Assembly: GCF_032362555.1 (NCBI RefSeq)
Contig: NC_083510.1
Span: 5,917,501 to 5,981,500, forward strand
Direction of reading: 5' to 3'
DNA: 64,000 nucleotides
Source of the DNA: Amyelois transitella
Lineage: Eukaryota; Arthropoda; Insecta; Lepidoptera; Pyralidae
The position numbers and the translations under genes were made by a program. Positions 10,661 through 24,200 of the stretch are shown piece after piece (position 1 is the first letter of the stretch; each line of letters opens with the position of its first letter). The notes under the pieces are model-generated. The model saw nothing but the letters and a program-made list of their open reading frames with translations. It had not been told where the DNA came from and made no database searches.

Positions 10661-12250
10661 TTTCAAGATTGTTTACTTGAGTTTTGATAGAAACTTATTA
10701 ATGTAATTGCTAAGGCGAATTGTAACGTAGACAACAAACTCAAATATTTTTATGTATTTTCTTGACTTGACATGGCTACATACATTTGTGCAATGTGCAG
10801 TGATGAAATGAAGTAATGGTGAAATGAGTGAATGCACCCACTCATAGTGTCAAAAAAAATCGATCAAATAATCGTTTCACAACAAAACCATTAAGTTTTT
10901 TTTTTACATTTCAGTGGTGTTTTTTTTATTGTACATTGTTAATACTTAAATAAAACAAACAGTCTTAACACACATAAAATTACACTTCTTTCCCAAAGGG
11001 ATAGATAGATACTATATCTTGTCACTAGCTTCGATCCCTGCGACCGCAGTCACTATTTTCATTTAACGATATTTATGAAAATATCAAGTCAAAAAATGTT
11101 TCGTTTCAAAAGATACAATATTATATTCAGTAAAATAATGTATTCTAATTAATCAACCGATTGTTTATTATTCGATTTGTAATTCATATGTCCCATCCCT
11201 ATAGGATATGTCGCCGATGACAGCTCAACAGCTGACTGTCAATGTCTGTCTGCTGCATGCTGTCAAATGAACGCATTTTTTTTTTGCTTCTATGATCAAC
11301 AAACAAACTAAATAGAGGGATCAAATATCAAATGAAAAACCATGCTACATGTAATTTATTGAATCCATTCATCGTTTCATTCCAACATTGGTGAATAAGC
11401 TCCGTGAAATACGTGATATGAATGCAAAGTAGTATAATTTCAAACAAACGGTACGACTATAGGAAGTGACGTCAACGTCCACTTATTGAGATCACTTCCT
11501 CGTTCTCAATAGGTACGTAAGTTTTATAAATTAAAATTAGATTGATTTATAAAATAAATTATGACGCATCTTTAGTGCTTTTATATACGCTGCCTTTTTG
11601 ATTATGGATTTTCCTTTTCATTTTGTTTGAATGGAAGAAATCCCAATCGGGGGAAGTCCGCTATTGTACATATGCTTCTAAATAAGAGTTAACAAACTAT
11701 TTATTTAGCAACTAGAGTTCACCGGCAGCTCCGCTCACATGGTCCCGAAAAGTTCAGTTAAATTCCGTTTCTCCTGCGAAAAAATCTAATTTTAGGACAC
11801 CCCACAGAAATCGGAATATTCAACATAACTTAGGTACATGGCAAATTTCGAATCTCTAGATTCAGCGTAGCTTCAAAATACTTTTATTGGGCCAAAAGGT
11901 TAAGCGCTCTTAAATCTGTCTGCAAAACAGACTTTTGAAACAATAAATCAAACAAATATTTGCGGTGTCAAACTTAATTTATTTTAAAATCAGACACATA
12001 ATAATGCAGAAAGCAATATTAAATACCTAGTTACATTATGAACCACTAATGACGAGTAACTAGTATGCGGTATCCCCACATTACATACAAAGTCATCAAA
12101 GAAGCATGAACTTAGTAACAGTTTAGAAGTTAGTAATACATCACATTGTATTTTAGCACCGATAGGCATAAATTAAAATTCGTCAATAAAAATCGGTGTA
12201 GTAAACTCAAAATATTAAATTCCGGTGCGCCTATTATAGGTAGTTTATCC
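10661..12250. other. Intergenic region between ODR4 5' end and NudC 3' end
   Basis: AT-rich with no gene. It should contain the ODR4 promoter just right of 10660 and the NudC 3' UTR. A hairpin-forming segment with a CRE-type TGACGTCA lies at 11461-11500. Confidence 0.6.
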
Positions 12251-15200
12251 TTAATTGAACTTGCATTTAGAGAAATCCATTTCAGGGTGTTGTTCCATAA
12301 ACCTAAAATCAAAGAAAATAAAATATTATTGTTAAGAAACCATATATCTTTCACTAGAGAACACAAAAACAAGTTTGAAAAATATCAATCTCGATCTAAA
12401 ACTCGTGATGAAATACCTGAAACTCGGTCCAAATTGTGATCTCTAAGAAGATAACAATTCTTAATATCAATAAAACACTAACACTAATGGAGTTAGATAT
12501 TCAAGTACAGCTATGCCTGTACCTAATAATCATTCTAACATCCGTCAGTGACCGCCAGACCCGACCATAAAGTTATGAGGCACAGCTAATCGGTAATTAT
12601 CTAAACGGTGCGACCGATTTGTTCATGTCGTTTAAGTATTACACGCAAAATACGGAAATCGCCAAATAACTAATATAAGAAACTAGCTGTGCCCGCAACT
12701 TGGTCCGCGTGGAATAATTATTTTGGGCATTATTGAGTCCTCAAGCATGAATAATTTTCCCCGTTTTTTCACATTTTCCATTATTTCTTTGCTCCTTATA
12801 GTTGCAGCGTAACGTTATATAGCCTAAAGCCTTCCTCAAAAATTTAACGCAAAAATAATTTTTCAATTCGAACCAGTAGTTCTTGAGATTAGTGCGTTTA
12901 AACAAACAAACAAACTCTTCAGCTTTATAATATTAGTATAGATGAGACAACCATTTGCTGCAATGATTCAATTTGAATTTCAAACTAATTTTATTATAAA
13001 CCTTTAGAAACATCAAAAAGTTATATTTACTAACATTTATACTACTTATTTGTATTATTGCTTTTTATTAAATAACTTACTTTTTAAGGACGTCTTGCTT
13101 CTTCTGTTCGTCACTAGTGGGGAGCCCCATCTCTTTTTGTCTTTGATCGTACATCATCTTTTCTACTAAGCCTCGAGTTTCTCCGTCCAAATCGGACAAC
13201 TTGGAAGGTTCTGTAAATGAAATTGATAATGCTAATTCAAAAGAGTGAATTTATTTATTTTTAAATTCGATAAACTCAAGAAAATATATATCGAAACAAC
13301 TGTAACTTTTCTTCTTTCTCATGGCGGTAGTCTCACCTCACTCACTCTCTGGAGAGAACGAGGCGCGCCTTTGACCTTTATCCTGGATTGGGTGAATCAA
13401 GTATTTACCCGAAGCGACGCCAGTCTGTCTTCCGCAACCAACTGCAACCCGCGACCAGGGTAACTAACCCATGTAACTACCTACTTAACCTTAAATTCAT
13501 ACCACGAGACCTCCAATATCCAATAACAACAAAAAATGTAGGGGACCTAAATTCAAATCGTTCACTCGTATACATTATTAAAATACATATGAGTCAATTC
13601 GAGTTACGTGAATTTCAACTCGATATATGGAGTCGCGTATTTTCCAATTTGGCATCATCACAACCAAAATCGACTCCCTAATCCTAACAAGTGGTGTAAT
13701 AATTAATCCTACTTAACTTGTACAAGTGAAAGCGTTCAAATATGATATTAAATTGACTTTGTTCGATGATATAAAAAAATATTACTTTATTGTACGAGTA
13801 AGACTGCTCGTCGTAGTTTACAGCTATATAATAAGTAAGCTTGATAAAATAAAATAAAAAACAACCTAAAAAGTTCAGTCTAGTCTTCACTGAAGGCGAG
13901 TACGAACTACCTAATCTTTACTAAAACCATATTGGACTAGAGTTTCAACGGATAATATCCCAATAGGATCTTACCTGGATTAATTTTCTTGGTAGATATT
14001 TCAGGGTCCGTTGTTACCAAGCGACTCCACCAATTCATTTTGTTCACCTACAATAGAACAAACAACATTGTTACCAACAGCTAAATTGGTCATTAAATTT
14101 AATAGGTATCCGCGAGAACACTTCATTTCATGTAATAACGAAGTTAAGTTTAAAATAATTATCCTAAGTAATTTTAGAAAAGTGTTACAAGGTTTATTTA
14201 TGACATTTGACAAAAACTTTGTTAGAGTTAAGAATTTTCTTTGAATCTACTTGGTTTTATCAACATATGACTACGATCAAGTCGACAGCCTGTAATGTTG
14301 TAAAGCGGTCGATACTTTGAGCTACGCCCATATTGCCCATTGAGCACAGTGGTGAGGTGATGATGGATTACCTTTTCCAAGTTAACCAGCAAATTGCGTC
14401 CATCCTGAAGCACCCAGGTTGACTCCTCTACCTTAACGTCGGAGTCCAGCTCACCGTCGATAATAAGGGGTTGACCTTTGATGCCGACCTTCAGGTGCTT
14501 CTTATTGATGATCACAGTCAGGTCACGGGGTCGTAGGACTTGGCGAAGTGGTACTCTGAGCTGTATGCAAATTTTGTCAATTTAATATATGATAAATAAT
14601 TCTAGTTGAAAGTTGGCGAAGTCAAATAAGAAGTCAGTCGAACTAAAGGTCAATTGGCAATATGTGAGTAATATATAAAAAACCCCAAAAGACGTGCTTT
14701 CGAACGACCCTAACTGCCAAGAAGATACATGTATATTGATTGGTACTAACAAATACATTCAGAACCACTTTGAATACAATATATGCCCAGAAAGTCCGTG
14801 AACCAAAATTCGTATGCAGAAAAGTGTTACAAAAATTCTATCAAACATTTTCCGCGAATCTGTATTTTTTAAAATCGGAGTTTTGCCATCCAAGCTTTGT
14901 GGCTGTACCTAGAGAATGAAAAGATCACACTTTCGCCGTTACATCAATTGTTTGTTAGGGTGTAATTATCATATCTCGCCCACGAGACTGCGATTAAGTA
15001 CTTATGTATCATTGTCTATTGTGTGAACTCATTTCCTATACCTATGACGTATGTATGTTATGTTGTAACGTCGTAAAGGAAATCAAAGTCCTTTTGACCA
15101 CGGAATGTCGTGTCAATGAAATATTAATCTGAGACGTAGATGGGTATAATTTTATCAGAATTAACACACTACACTTTGTTACTTTATTCAAAATGTCAAA

Positions 15201-18200
15201 ACAACAAGTTTTAATAAAAGCAAATCAGAATGGGGTGAACAAAAATCATTTCTATATTGCGTCATTGGGGTCAACTATATGACGCTTTTATCATGATTAC
15301 CATACACATAAACGGGAAAGTACTCAAGGTTCATGTAACTGTATAAACAAGGACATTTTTTATTATATGATGTATACCTTAACATACACATGTTTTAAAG
15401 GCTGCGTAGGAACATTTACTTGGTGAGTAATATGGTAAAAGCTGATCAGCTCAAGCTTCACTACTGGAATGCTCAATGCCTTTTTATATACATTGTTGTT
15501 CCGGCTGTGCTCTCTGTCCGCAGGTCCGGAGGAGCTAGGAGAGGTTAAACAAAATATCAACCTGACGAGTGTGAATCGTAGTTTTGGTGTTCCACGGGTT
15601 GACCCGACTTGACCCGTAAGTAATAGTTATAAATTCAGTTCCCTGAACAGGTACTTTTACGAACATTTCCCACGTCTCAAATTTTTACAAGTTCAATCAA
15701 AAACTCAGTGTATGGTTAAATTAAAAGTACAATGATATGAAATGAATTTCAGTTTTCTCGGGGAGGTAGGATAGATAAACCACAAGGTGTTAGCTATAAC
15801 TGACAACTTAATGACGTTCAAAGAATACGGAATGATTCTAAAACAACAATTATTAAGTTTCACAAGAGGACCGCCAGAACCAACATGTTCATAAAATAAA
15901 GAGGAAACAGAACAGAGATAAAAATTGACACTAGCAAGGTTTTATTTCAGACCATACAAAATACAGACATTTTGGTTGAAAAATGATTTGGGGGCACGTC
16001 AGTGGTCGCCCCAGACAAGTCGAGCAAGCGAAGAGGAAGAACGGCCGTCCTAATTATCTTTTCCATATTATTATTTATGCGTCGCAGCATGTTCACTTGG
16101 ACAACTAGGCACGACTAAACGCTCATCAGCCGTGTGACTGAAGATTAGTTGAGAGACGTTCACAATTAGGTAATTGTTATTTTTTTAATTTAAATAACCT
16201 TATTACACTACAAAATATCTCGTAACAAATAAAAAATATCAACTGTTGAAGAAAAAAAATACTCTGTAATCATAATATTTTGTGTTACGAACGACCAAGA
16301 GGCGTGATGGCCTCGCATTCCTCGCAAGGACGATGCGAGTGGATATACTCATGTCAACCGACAAATGGACTGCATTTGCGGTTTGGACCCATTAAAACAA
16401 TATTGATTAGGTATAGGGACGTTTAATAAAACTTAAAACGTTGAATAATTGAGCCACGAAATGCATAAAATAAACTCATCCTCTCCCTCTCTCCCATCCA
16501 AGCAAGATCCTAGGATAGGACTAGAGGAAAACAAATGTATACTTACTCCAATAGTAACGATGCAAAATCATTTTTGAGACACTGTCTCACCTTTAAAATA
16601 AGATGGCCTTATAATTTCAAATTTAGGGAACTCCAAAACATTATTAACGCACGGAATGAATTTTTATTATCTATCAGTTCACAAAAAAAAAATGGTTCAC
16701 ATATTTATAAAAGTACATAGAATAATATATTATGTAACGACATTTGGCAATGGTTATGTTAATTTGCTTCCGTTTTTGTATCTTGTTAATGCAAGTGATT
16801 GTTTAAATTATTCGCATTATGCAATCTATTGGTATAAAGACCGTATTCTCAAATCGGAAAAGGTTCAGGCTTTAAATTGGATATCTCTTCATTCGCCGTC
16901 GTTTTTTATGAACATCGCAGTGACCCCAAGTTCAATAGCTAATTAATAATTTATAAGTAAATGGTAAAATTAAAACATTGTGTTGACACATTATGAAGTT
17001 CTCAATACTATTAATAATCTTCAAATAAACAACATAATATGTAGGATGACCATGATCATTATTCAAGTATGCAATGATGAATAATAAAAAGATTACGCGT
17101 AGTTTTATACAAAATATGGATAGTTCAATGTTAATTCACATTGAGAAATTGTATATAATGATATTAATAAGAACGATTGACCGCTTGTTCATTAAGTCTT
17201 GTCGTGAGACTTAACAAAGACGCCTAACATTTACAAATTTACATACATATAATCACATCTATATCCCTTGCAGGATGGACAGAGCCAACAGTCTTGAAAA
17301 TAGTGATAAGCAACGTTCAGCTGTTTGCCTTATTGATAGAATTAAGATTCAAATACAATTTTGATAGTAAAGATTTAAAAATTGGTTTTTGAAACAGCTA
17401 CATTATGCCATAAATATTTTATAAGTAGCTAAATAATATTAATATCACAATTATTTACAATACATACTGTGTGTTTTTTTTCTTTATTTATTCAAACTTA
17501 ATGCACATAGAATGTACAAAAGGTGGACATAATGCTATATGGGATAGTTTTAAGACTTTCTGGACCATTCATTATCGACAAAGGAGCTCCTAAAAATATT
17601 ATAATGAGGATAAAACTGATGCAGTAAATATTTATAACTTTTAAAGCGAGAACAGTTATAAAAATAACGATTTGTCTAAATTCGCTGATCCCGGACCTAG
17701 AGATCCGGCACTATTTATCGCAACGAACTCGATGGAATTTCTACGCACAACTATTCACTGGCGCCATATTTATTAAATTTATCAAGTGCTAAACCTGTTA
17801 TAATTCGACTCATACAACAATATTATAATTTTTTCGATTCGGCTTTATATGTGTCAAAAGTGGGAGGACATTTAAATGTTAGATGATTGGGTAATGGTGG
17901 ACCGATGTTGATGATATAATTACATTCCAATTAAAGCTTGATTCGTGCTTGTGCGTGTGACTGAGAAATTAAGCAAGCCTCTGATCTTTTGTTGCATTAA
18001 CGAATAACTTCATAAGAACCTTGCAGTTTAAAGTAACTGTGTATGTATGTGTAACTCAATAGTGCTATGTTATAATAATGCCTTTACAAATTATCTGTAT
18101 AATATAAAATATTGGGCTTTATACTCCAGAAAATATGAGATGCAGTTGGTCACAAGCATGATCGCTTGATTGCATTCCTTGTCCTAGGCAGTGATCTGGC

Positions 18201-21200
18201 CTATTTTTACAAATATTATGTAATTTAATTAAATAAACGTAGAGCAATTAACAAACTTAAGATCTTTTTCCCTATTAGATAAATACTTCAATGACAAGTC
18301 AATTCTAAAAATATATAAGTCTGAATGTTTTCTACCAGGGTCATTATCATCATCTTCCTGGCTCTCCGGAGAGGAGCCCAAGACACGCCTCTGACCAAGA
18401 ACTTTTATTTACCCAAAGTCTGGTTTTTCTTTAAGAAAGTGTTTTCTGATTTCCGCAACTATTTGCAGGGAAACCTAACCCATATTCGGACATGGTTAGA
18501 CACCCAGTTGCTTGAATGTGCAGATTGCTTTGCGATATTTTCGCTTACCATAAAATCGTCGGAACAATCATATTAATGTAGGTACATAACTCAGAAACTG
18601 ATTAAATATTGTAGAAATATCGAATTAAGGCAGAAAAATCGTCAAAAAAAATTAAATTTACAAATATGCTTTATCGTAGTCAGGATGAGGTTTTCAAATT
18701 ACTATAATTGGAATTAATTCAATATATTATTGTTAATTAATGAAAGAAAATGTTTATAAATTTCCTCAAGGCGTCAAGCAAAGTTTAGAATGACTCAATT
18801 GAATCTTTTTAGCCATGTTACCCATTTGTGTTATAACATAAGTACATTCAGTTGCCACTTCATTCGAACTGGTTTCCAAGATCCCCATGCGGAAGCCAAG
18901 CCTCAGGTTGATACACTTGAGACCAACTAAACGAATTATATTGGTACTTGGTAAATGTCACTAGTATTGTTGGACATAGTATTGTGCTCGTAAATTGCAT
19001 ATAGATTGGCACTTGCATATCACGAACATAGTTTGAATAAAGTATGTAATTGATGTATTAAGTAGGCTTGGCACATAAATTTCTTTTCATAATATTTTTA
19101 TGGTTCATGCTAATGGTCATTTTTGCTTTTAAGGTTCATTTCACTATTAAAAAATACTCTTTTTTCGTGACTTGCCTTTGTGAGACTATTTTTTCGCGGT
19201 TTAATACAAAACTTAGATTTATCTAGAAAAAAAGGTGTTCCTTTTAACCAAAAAAGGTAATCCCTTTAACTTTTTTAACCATATAATTTTTAACTGAATC
19301 AAGCCATTTTATTGTACCATATATGACGGTGGAAAGATGTAATCTCTGCCTACCCCTCCGGGAAAGAGGCGTGATTTTATGTATGTATGTATAATTCGTG
19401 ACTAAGATGCATTTAGAGTAAGATTTATTTATTTATTTAAACTTTATTTAACTTTACATGTGGTTCCCGACACCAATAGAAAAAAGAATGGGACCACTCC
19501 ATATCTCTCCCATGGATGTCGTAAAAGGCGACTAAGGGGTAGGCTTATAAACTTGGGATTCTTCTTTTAGGCAATGGGCTAACAACCTGTCAATATTTGA
19601 ATCTCAGTTCTATCTTAAAGCCAAATAGCTGAACGTGGCCTATCAGTCTCTACAAGATTATTTAGCTCTGTCTACCCCGCAAGGGATATAGACGTGATTA
19701 TATGTATGTATGTATGTTTATGCATGTAAAATGTACAACAAGTGGACTTCATGCCTAAAAGTATTCTCTGCCAGTCGAACCTTTGGACCAAGATACTGAT
19801 TAACTAAGATAACTGAGATGGATTGATTGGCTACATATTATTATAAAAGTAATTTGACATTTCATGTAGGTTGACGTAAAGTAAAAAAAAAAGTAAAAAA
19901 GTATTTATTTCGTCTCCGTAGGCACAGAAAAATTACAAAAAATGTACAAAATATTGGTGGAGACTGGGGTCTCTTAAAGACTCGAGCCTGTGTAACAGTA
20001 CGCCATGCTCTCACAGCGGTTGAAGAAGAAGTACATGCAATTATTCTAATAGTACGTATAAGTATTATAACGTACTACATAGGTACATACATATGGTCAC
20101 GTCTATATCCCTTGCGGGGTAGACAGAGCCAACAGTCTTGAAAAGACTGAATGGCCACGTTCAGCTATTTGGCTTAATGAAAGAACTGAGATTCAAATAG
20201 TGACAGGTTGCTAGCCCATCGCCTAAAAGAGGAATCCTAAGTTTATAAACCTATCCCTTAGTCGCCTTTTACGACATCCATGGGAAAGAGATGGAGTAGT
20301 CCTATTCTTTTTTGTAATGGTGCCGGGAACCACACGGCGTTATACGTACTATTAGAATAAAATGATAAATAACCGACTCAATTTGACATCAGTTAAATTA
20401 CATTTTAAAATATTTTTCGTTACCTCATTATTTTTCGCGGCAGAATTAATTGATTTAAGTGCATTTTTTGTCGTGCTAATGATAGAGTACAAAGATTTTA
20501 ACTTAAGGCTAAAATTAATGATAACATGAAATCTGCTTCCATTGCTTTGTGTGAGAAGAAAAATAATTGGTAAGTTGATCGCAGTTTGTTTTAGAATTTA
20601 AATAAATTTGATTAATTGATATTCTATATCTATTTATTAATTAATTCGCATTATCCACTTTCTACATAGCATAACAGTTCTTCAAAACTTCAAGGTCAGA
20701 GAAGAGTCAAGTTCGTCCGATTCCTGTAATGTTATTCCTAATGCAGACGCCGCGTCCTCGCCGCTAGCGGTTGCGCAAGCGCAATACAGCAGCAACGGGA
20801 GCTGCGTCATTTAACCCTAGTAGAAGTGTTGACGTGACCAGGCACAACTATTACTTCTTATGATTTTCCTGCAGTGTGTATGCAGACATCGTCAGTCGTG
20901 CGTCTAACCACTTAGTGATAACATTTCTGACAAGGAATTAATACTATTGAGAGGGTAAGAACTTCTCATTTTAAATATCATCAAACTTCGATCATCACAG
21001 GATTAAATTAATTTAAAACATAATCCTCACAATGTTATAAATTTCCAAAATTGAACCGTGACATTAACCTGAGCAAAACATGCAAGGCGGTTTTCCAGAA
21101 AAATGTAGATATTAGTTAATCCTGCCTATAAGATAATCAAAAAATCGAATACCTTCATGACCGAGTCATTCAATTCTGAGAATGCAAGGTAAAAATAAAG

Positions 21201-24200
21201 GAAACTTATCCACAAGTTAATATTTTTCTAACAATACTTTATCATGATGCTAAGAACTCCGTTAACAAAAAGGAAGTTTATTGATTAAATTTTAATGTTT
21301 TGTTAAATTTTTTATCATTTAAAGTGCAAATTTTACGCACAGAGCTGCTACGTGCAACTTCATATATAAACCTTGGTGATTGTTGTAACACTCTCAGTAC
21401 GACTCTAGTCGCTTTGCCGCTTGGAGCAGGCGCGTCCCACGACGCCGGCGCACGGAGAGGGCGAGAGAGCTAACTCGAAAGGAACTGACGAGAGGAACAA
21501 CGATAGACATGTGGACCGAGTGAATGCAGTGATCTGTGACGTAATAGTGAACTACCTATTAAACAAAAACAATAAAGCGTGGCGGTAATAGACAATGGAT
21601 GCCAAAAGCCCGGTGAGTGATGCTACTGTAAGTTAGTGAAAAGAAAGAGGCAAATTTTTATAACTTTACTGTTCAGTTTCTTTATATAAACATGTAATAA
21701 TAATATAGTAAATTAATTCAATATACATACTTCAATACATTTTGAAATAACTGTTTGCTAGGATTTATCACTTGCTGTTGCTCGTGCTCTATCAAGCAAA
21801 GCAATGGTCACACCGTAGACTGTTTCTTTACCGAAATGAATAACAAAGATTGATTATTTGATGAATTAATGGTTTCAAAATTAATTTCTTATTTAACACT
21901 GTTTCTTTACCCGGGTAAAATCTAGTCGTGAGATAAATCCGTCGTTGTAATTGCAATATTTTTGTTAGAATATTTCCTAATTTATTTATACAACAAAGAT
22001 TACAAAAACAACTAAGCGATTATCAGTGATTTTTGTATTGGACTGATTAGAATGGTTTCAATAAGTAAGGACTACTTTTTAATTAATTTATGACTACTAT
22101 ATGTGGAAAATGATATCTTGGCAAACTTAAATATAAAAAAACCGCCATGGGTCACCTTCTTTGTACTAAGGAGAAGATTATAAACAATAGGACAACCAAG
22201 CTAAACATCTTCGCGTGTTGAAAAGTTGTAGATTAAAGAAGGTATTTTTCAAGGTTACCAAGAGAATGACTTTTGTTGAGTATTGCAACTACACCACATA
22301 CATACATATAATCACATCTATATCCCTTGCGAGGTAGACAGAGCCGAAATTCTTGAAACGTTCAGCTCTTTGGCTTATGAGATTCAAATAGTTGCTAGCC
22401 CATCGCCTAAAAGAAAAATCATATCCCTTAGTCGCCTTTTACGACATCCATGGGAATGAGATGGAGTGGTCCCTTTCTTTGTTGTGTATTGCCGGTTACC
22501 ACACGGCACTACACTACTTATAAAAAAAAGACCAATTTTTTGCCTAAAACTTATTTTATCTGTTTTGACAATAGAACTAATTTCAATCTATATGAAGGCC
22601 TCGCTCGACCACTTCAGAATGTACTTAAAACATAGGCTGACGCAGGCAAAACCCAGAGTAAAATATATACTTACTCAGTGATCAAGAAAAGACAACGAAC
22701 CAAATCAAAATAAACAAACAAGAATGTGGTTCGCAGACGATACTGGTTACGATACTTGGTCAGATCCGCATTTACTATAAATGTCTACAAAAACAAGTAA
22801 ATGACGAAAATCGCATTAATTACAATATCTAAACAGTCTTCTGTTGTGAATTTATGTTTTTATGATGTTTTGTTGACATGTCATAAACATATGTTGGTAT
22901 TTATTACAGTATTAAGTTTTATAGGTCCTCTTTATGATATTCCTGCAATATTATATTTGTGTCCAATTAAATCCTATACTAAAATCAAATACGTCAGGGT
23001 CAATACTTTTCCGATTAGGATGCAATCGGGTTAAGATTTTGATAAATGTAGATGCAATTTTGATAAAATTTTATTTCACACGTTGATACGAGTAGTTTAA
23101 AGCATATGCTTTTTACGTGGCGACTAGTGACCTACTGCAGACATTAAAGCTAGATAATCGCAGAGGTAAAACAAATAAAAAAGTGATTGTAACTTTAAAG
23201 ATTTCTTACTTGCCTACCTATTTAGTTTAGGCAAATACCAGACAATGCATTGTTACAGACCAATATCATACATACCTACATAAAATCACGCCTCTTTCCC
23301 GGAGGGGTAGGCAGAGACTACCTCTTTCCACTTGCCACGATCTCTGCATATTTCCTTCGCTTCATCCACATTCATAACTCTCTTCATGCAAGCTCGGCGG
23401 TTTCGGTTACTTTTAACCTGACCCTTTACCAGGACGTCCTTAATTTGATCAAGATACGTTCGTCTAGGTCTTCCCACTCCGACCTTTCCCTCCACACCCT
23501 CCATGTTTATATATGCTTAGTCAACCTGTTTTCATTCTTCCTCTCCACATGACCGAACCATCACAACACACCCTTTTCTATTCCTGTAACTACATCTTCT
23601 TTCACATCACAACATTCTCTTATCACGCTGTTCCTTATCCGGTCACTCAATTTCACACCCAACATACCTACTCCTTAACGCTCTCATTTCCACTATCATG
23701 GCTAGATTTAAAAACTATAATAGTTAATGATATATTGCCTGGCAATTCTTTATCTTACTATGAAATAGTAATATTGTTTGCATTATAACCGCAGTAACGT
23801 AACTTGCGAATTGAGTGCTGTCATCCTATAACAACACTTGACTTAGAAGGTTAAATATACGGAAGGGAGTATAGTTACAATAAATGATATTAAAAGCAAA
23901 TACGCAAAACTGAAATGCTAATAAGTAAAACTAATACAAATGTATTAACTTTTTTAGATAACTATAACAGTTCCTTTAGCTGATGTGCATGAAAATTTAT
24001 TGTTATTATTAAAATAAAGCTAAATAAGGTAAACACAAATATATTCCGACAAGATAAGTTTGCCTTTCAACTGAGTTACCAAGTGTACTTATTTTGTAAA
24101 TATTGCAACGAGTTGGATTGAAAGGTGTTTTAAATCGGGTCGTTAGTCCTTGCGTACCTGATCATCTGTCCAGGTGAGAAAAAACGAACTAAATGGCACA

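Larger units (their letters stand above)
14561..21362. other. First part of the 21.2-kb NudC intron
   Basis: AT-rich, with repeats of families A, B and C as listed. One GC-richer patch at 20740-20830 (CCGCGTCCTCGCCGCTAGCG) lies about 600 bases upstream of the nested gene's TATA box and may be a regulatory element. No exon could be supported. Confidence 0.5.

Noticed and set aside
15363..15560. Minus-strand ORF first taken as the missing upstream NudC exon
   Set aside because: It lacks the RWTQTL motif; the true upstream exon with a matching phase is at 35781-35938.
23286..23504. 72-codon minus-strand gene with [11 protein letters not shown]
   Set aside because: It is the C-terminal end of a LINE reverse transcriptase relic with upstream stops, not a host gene.
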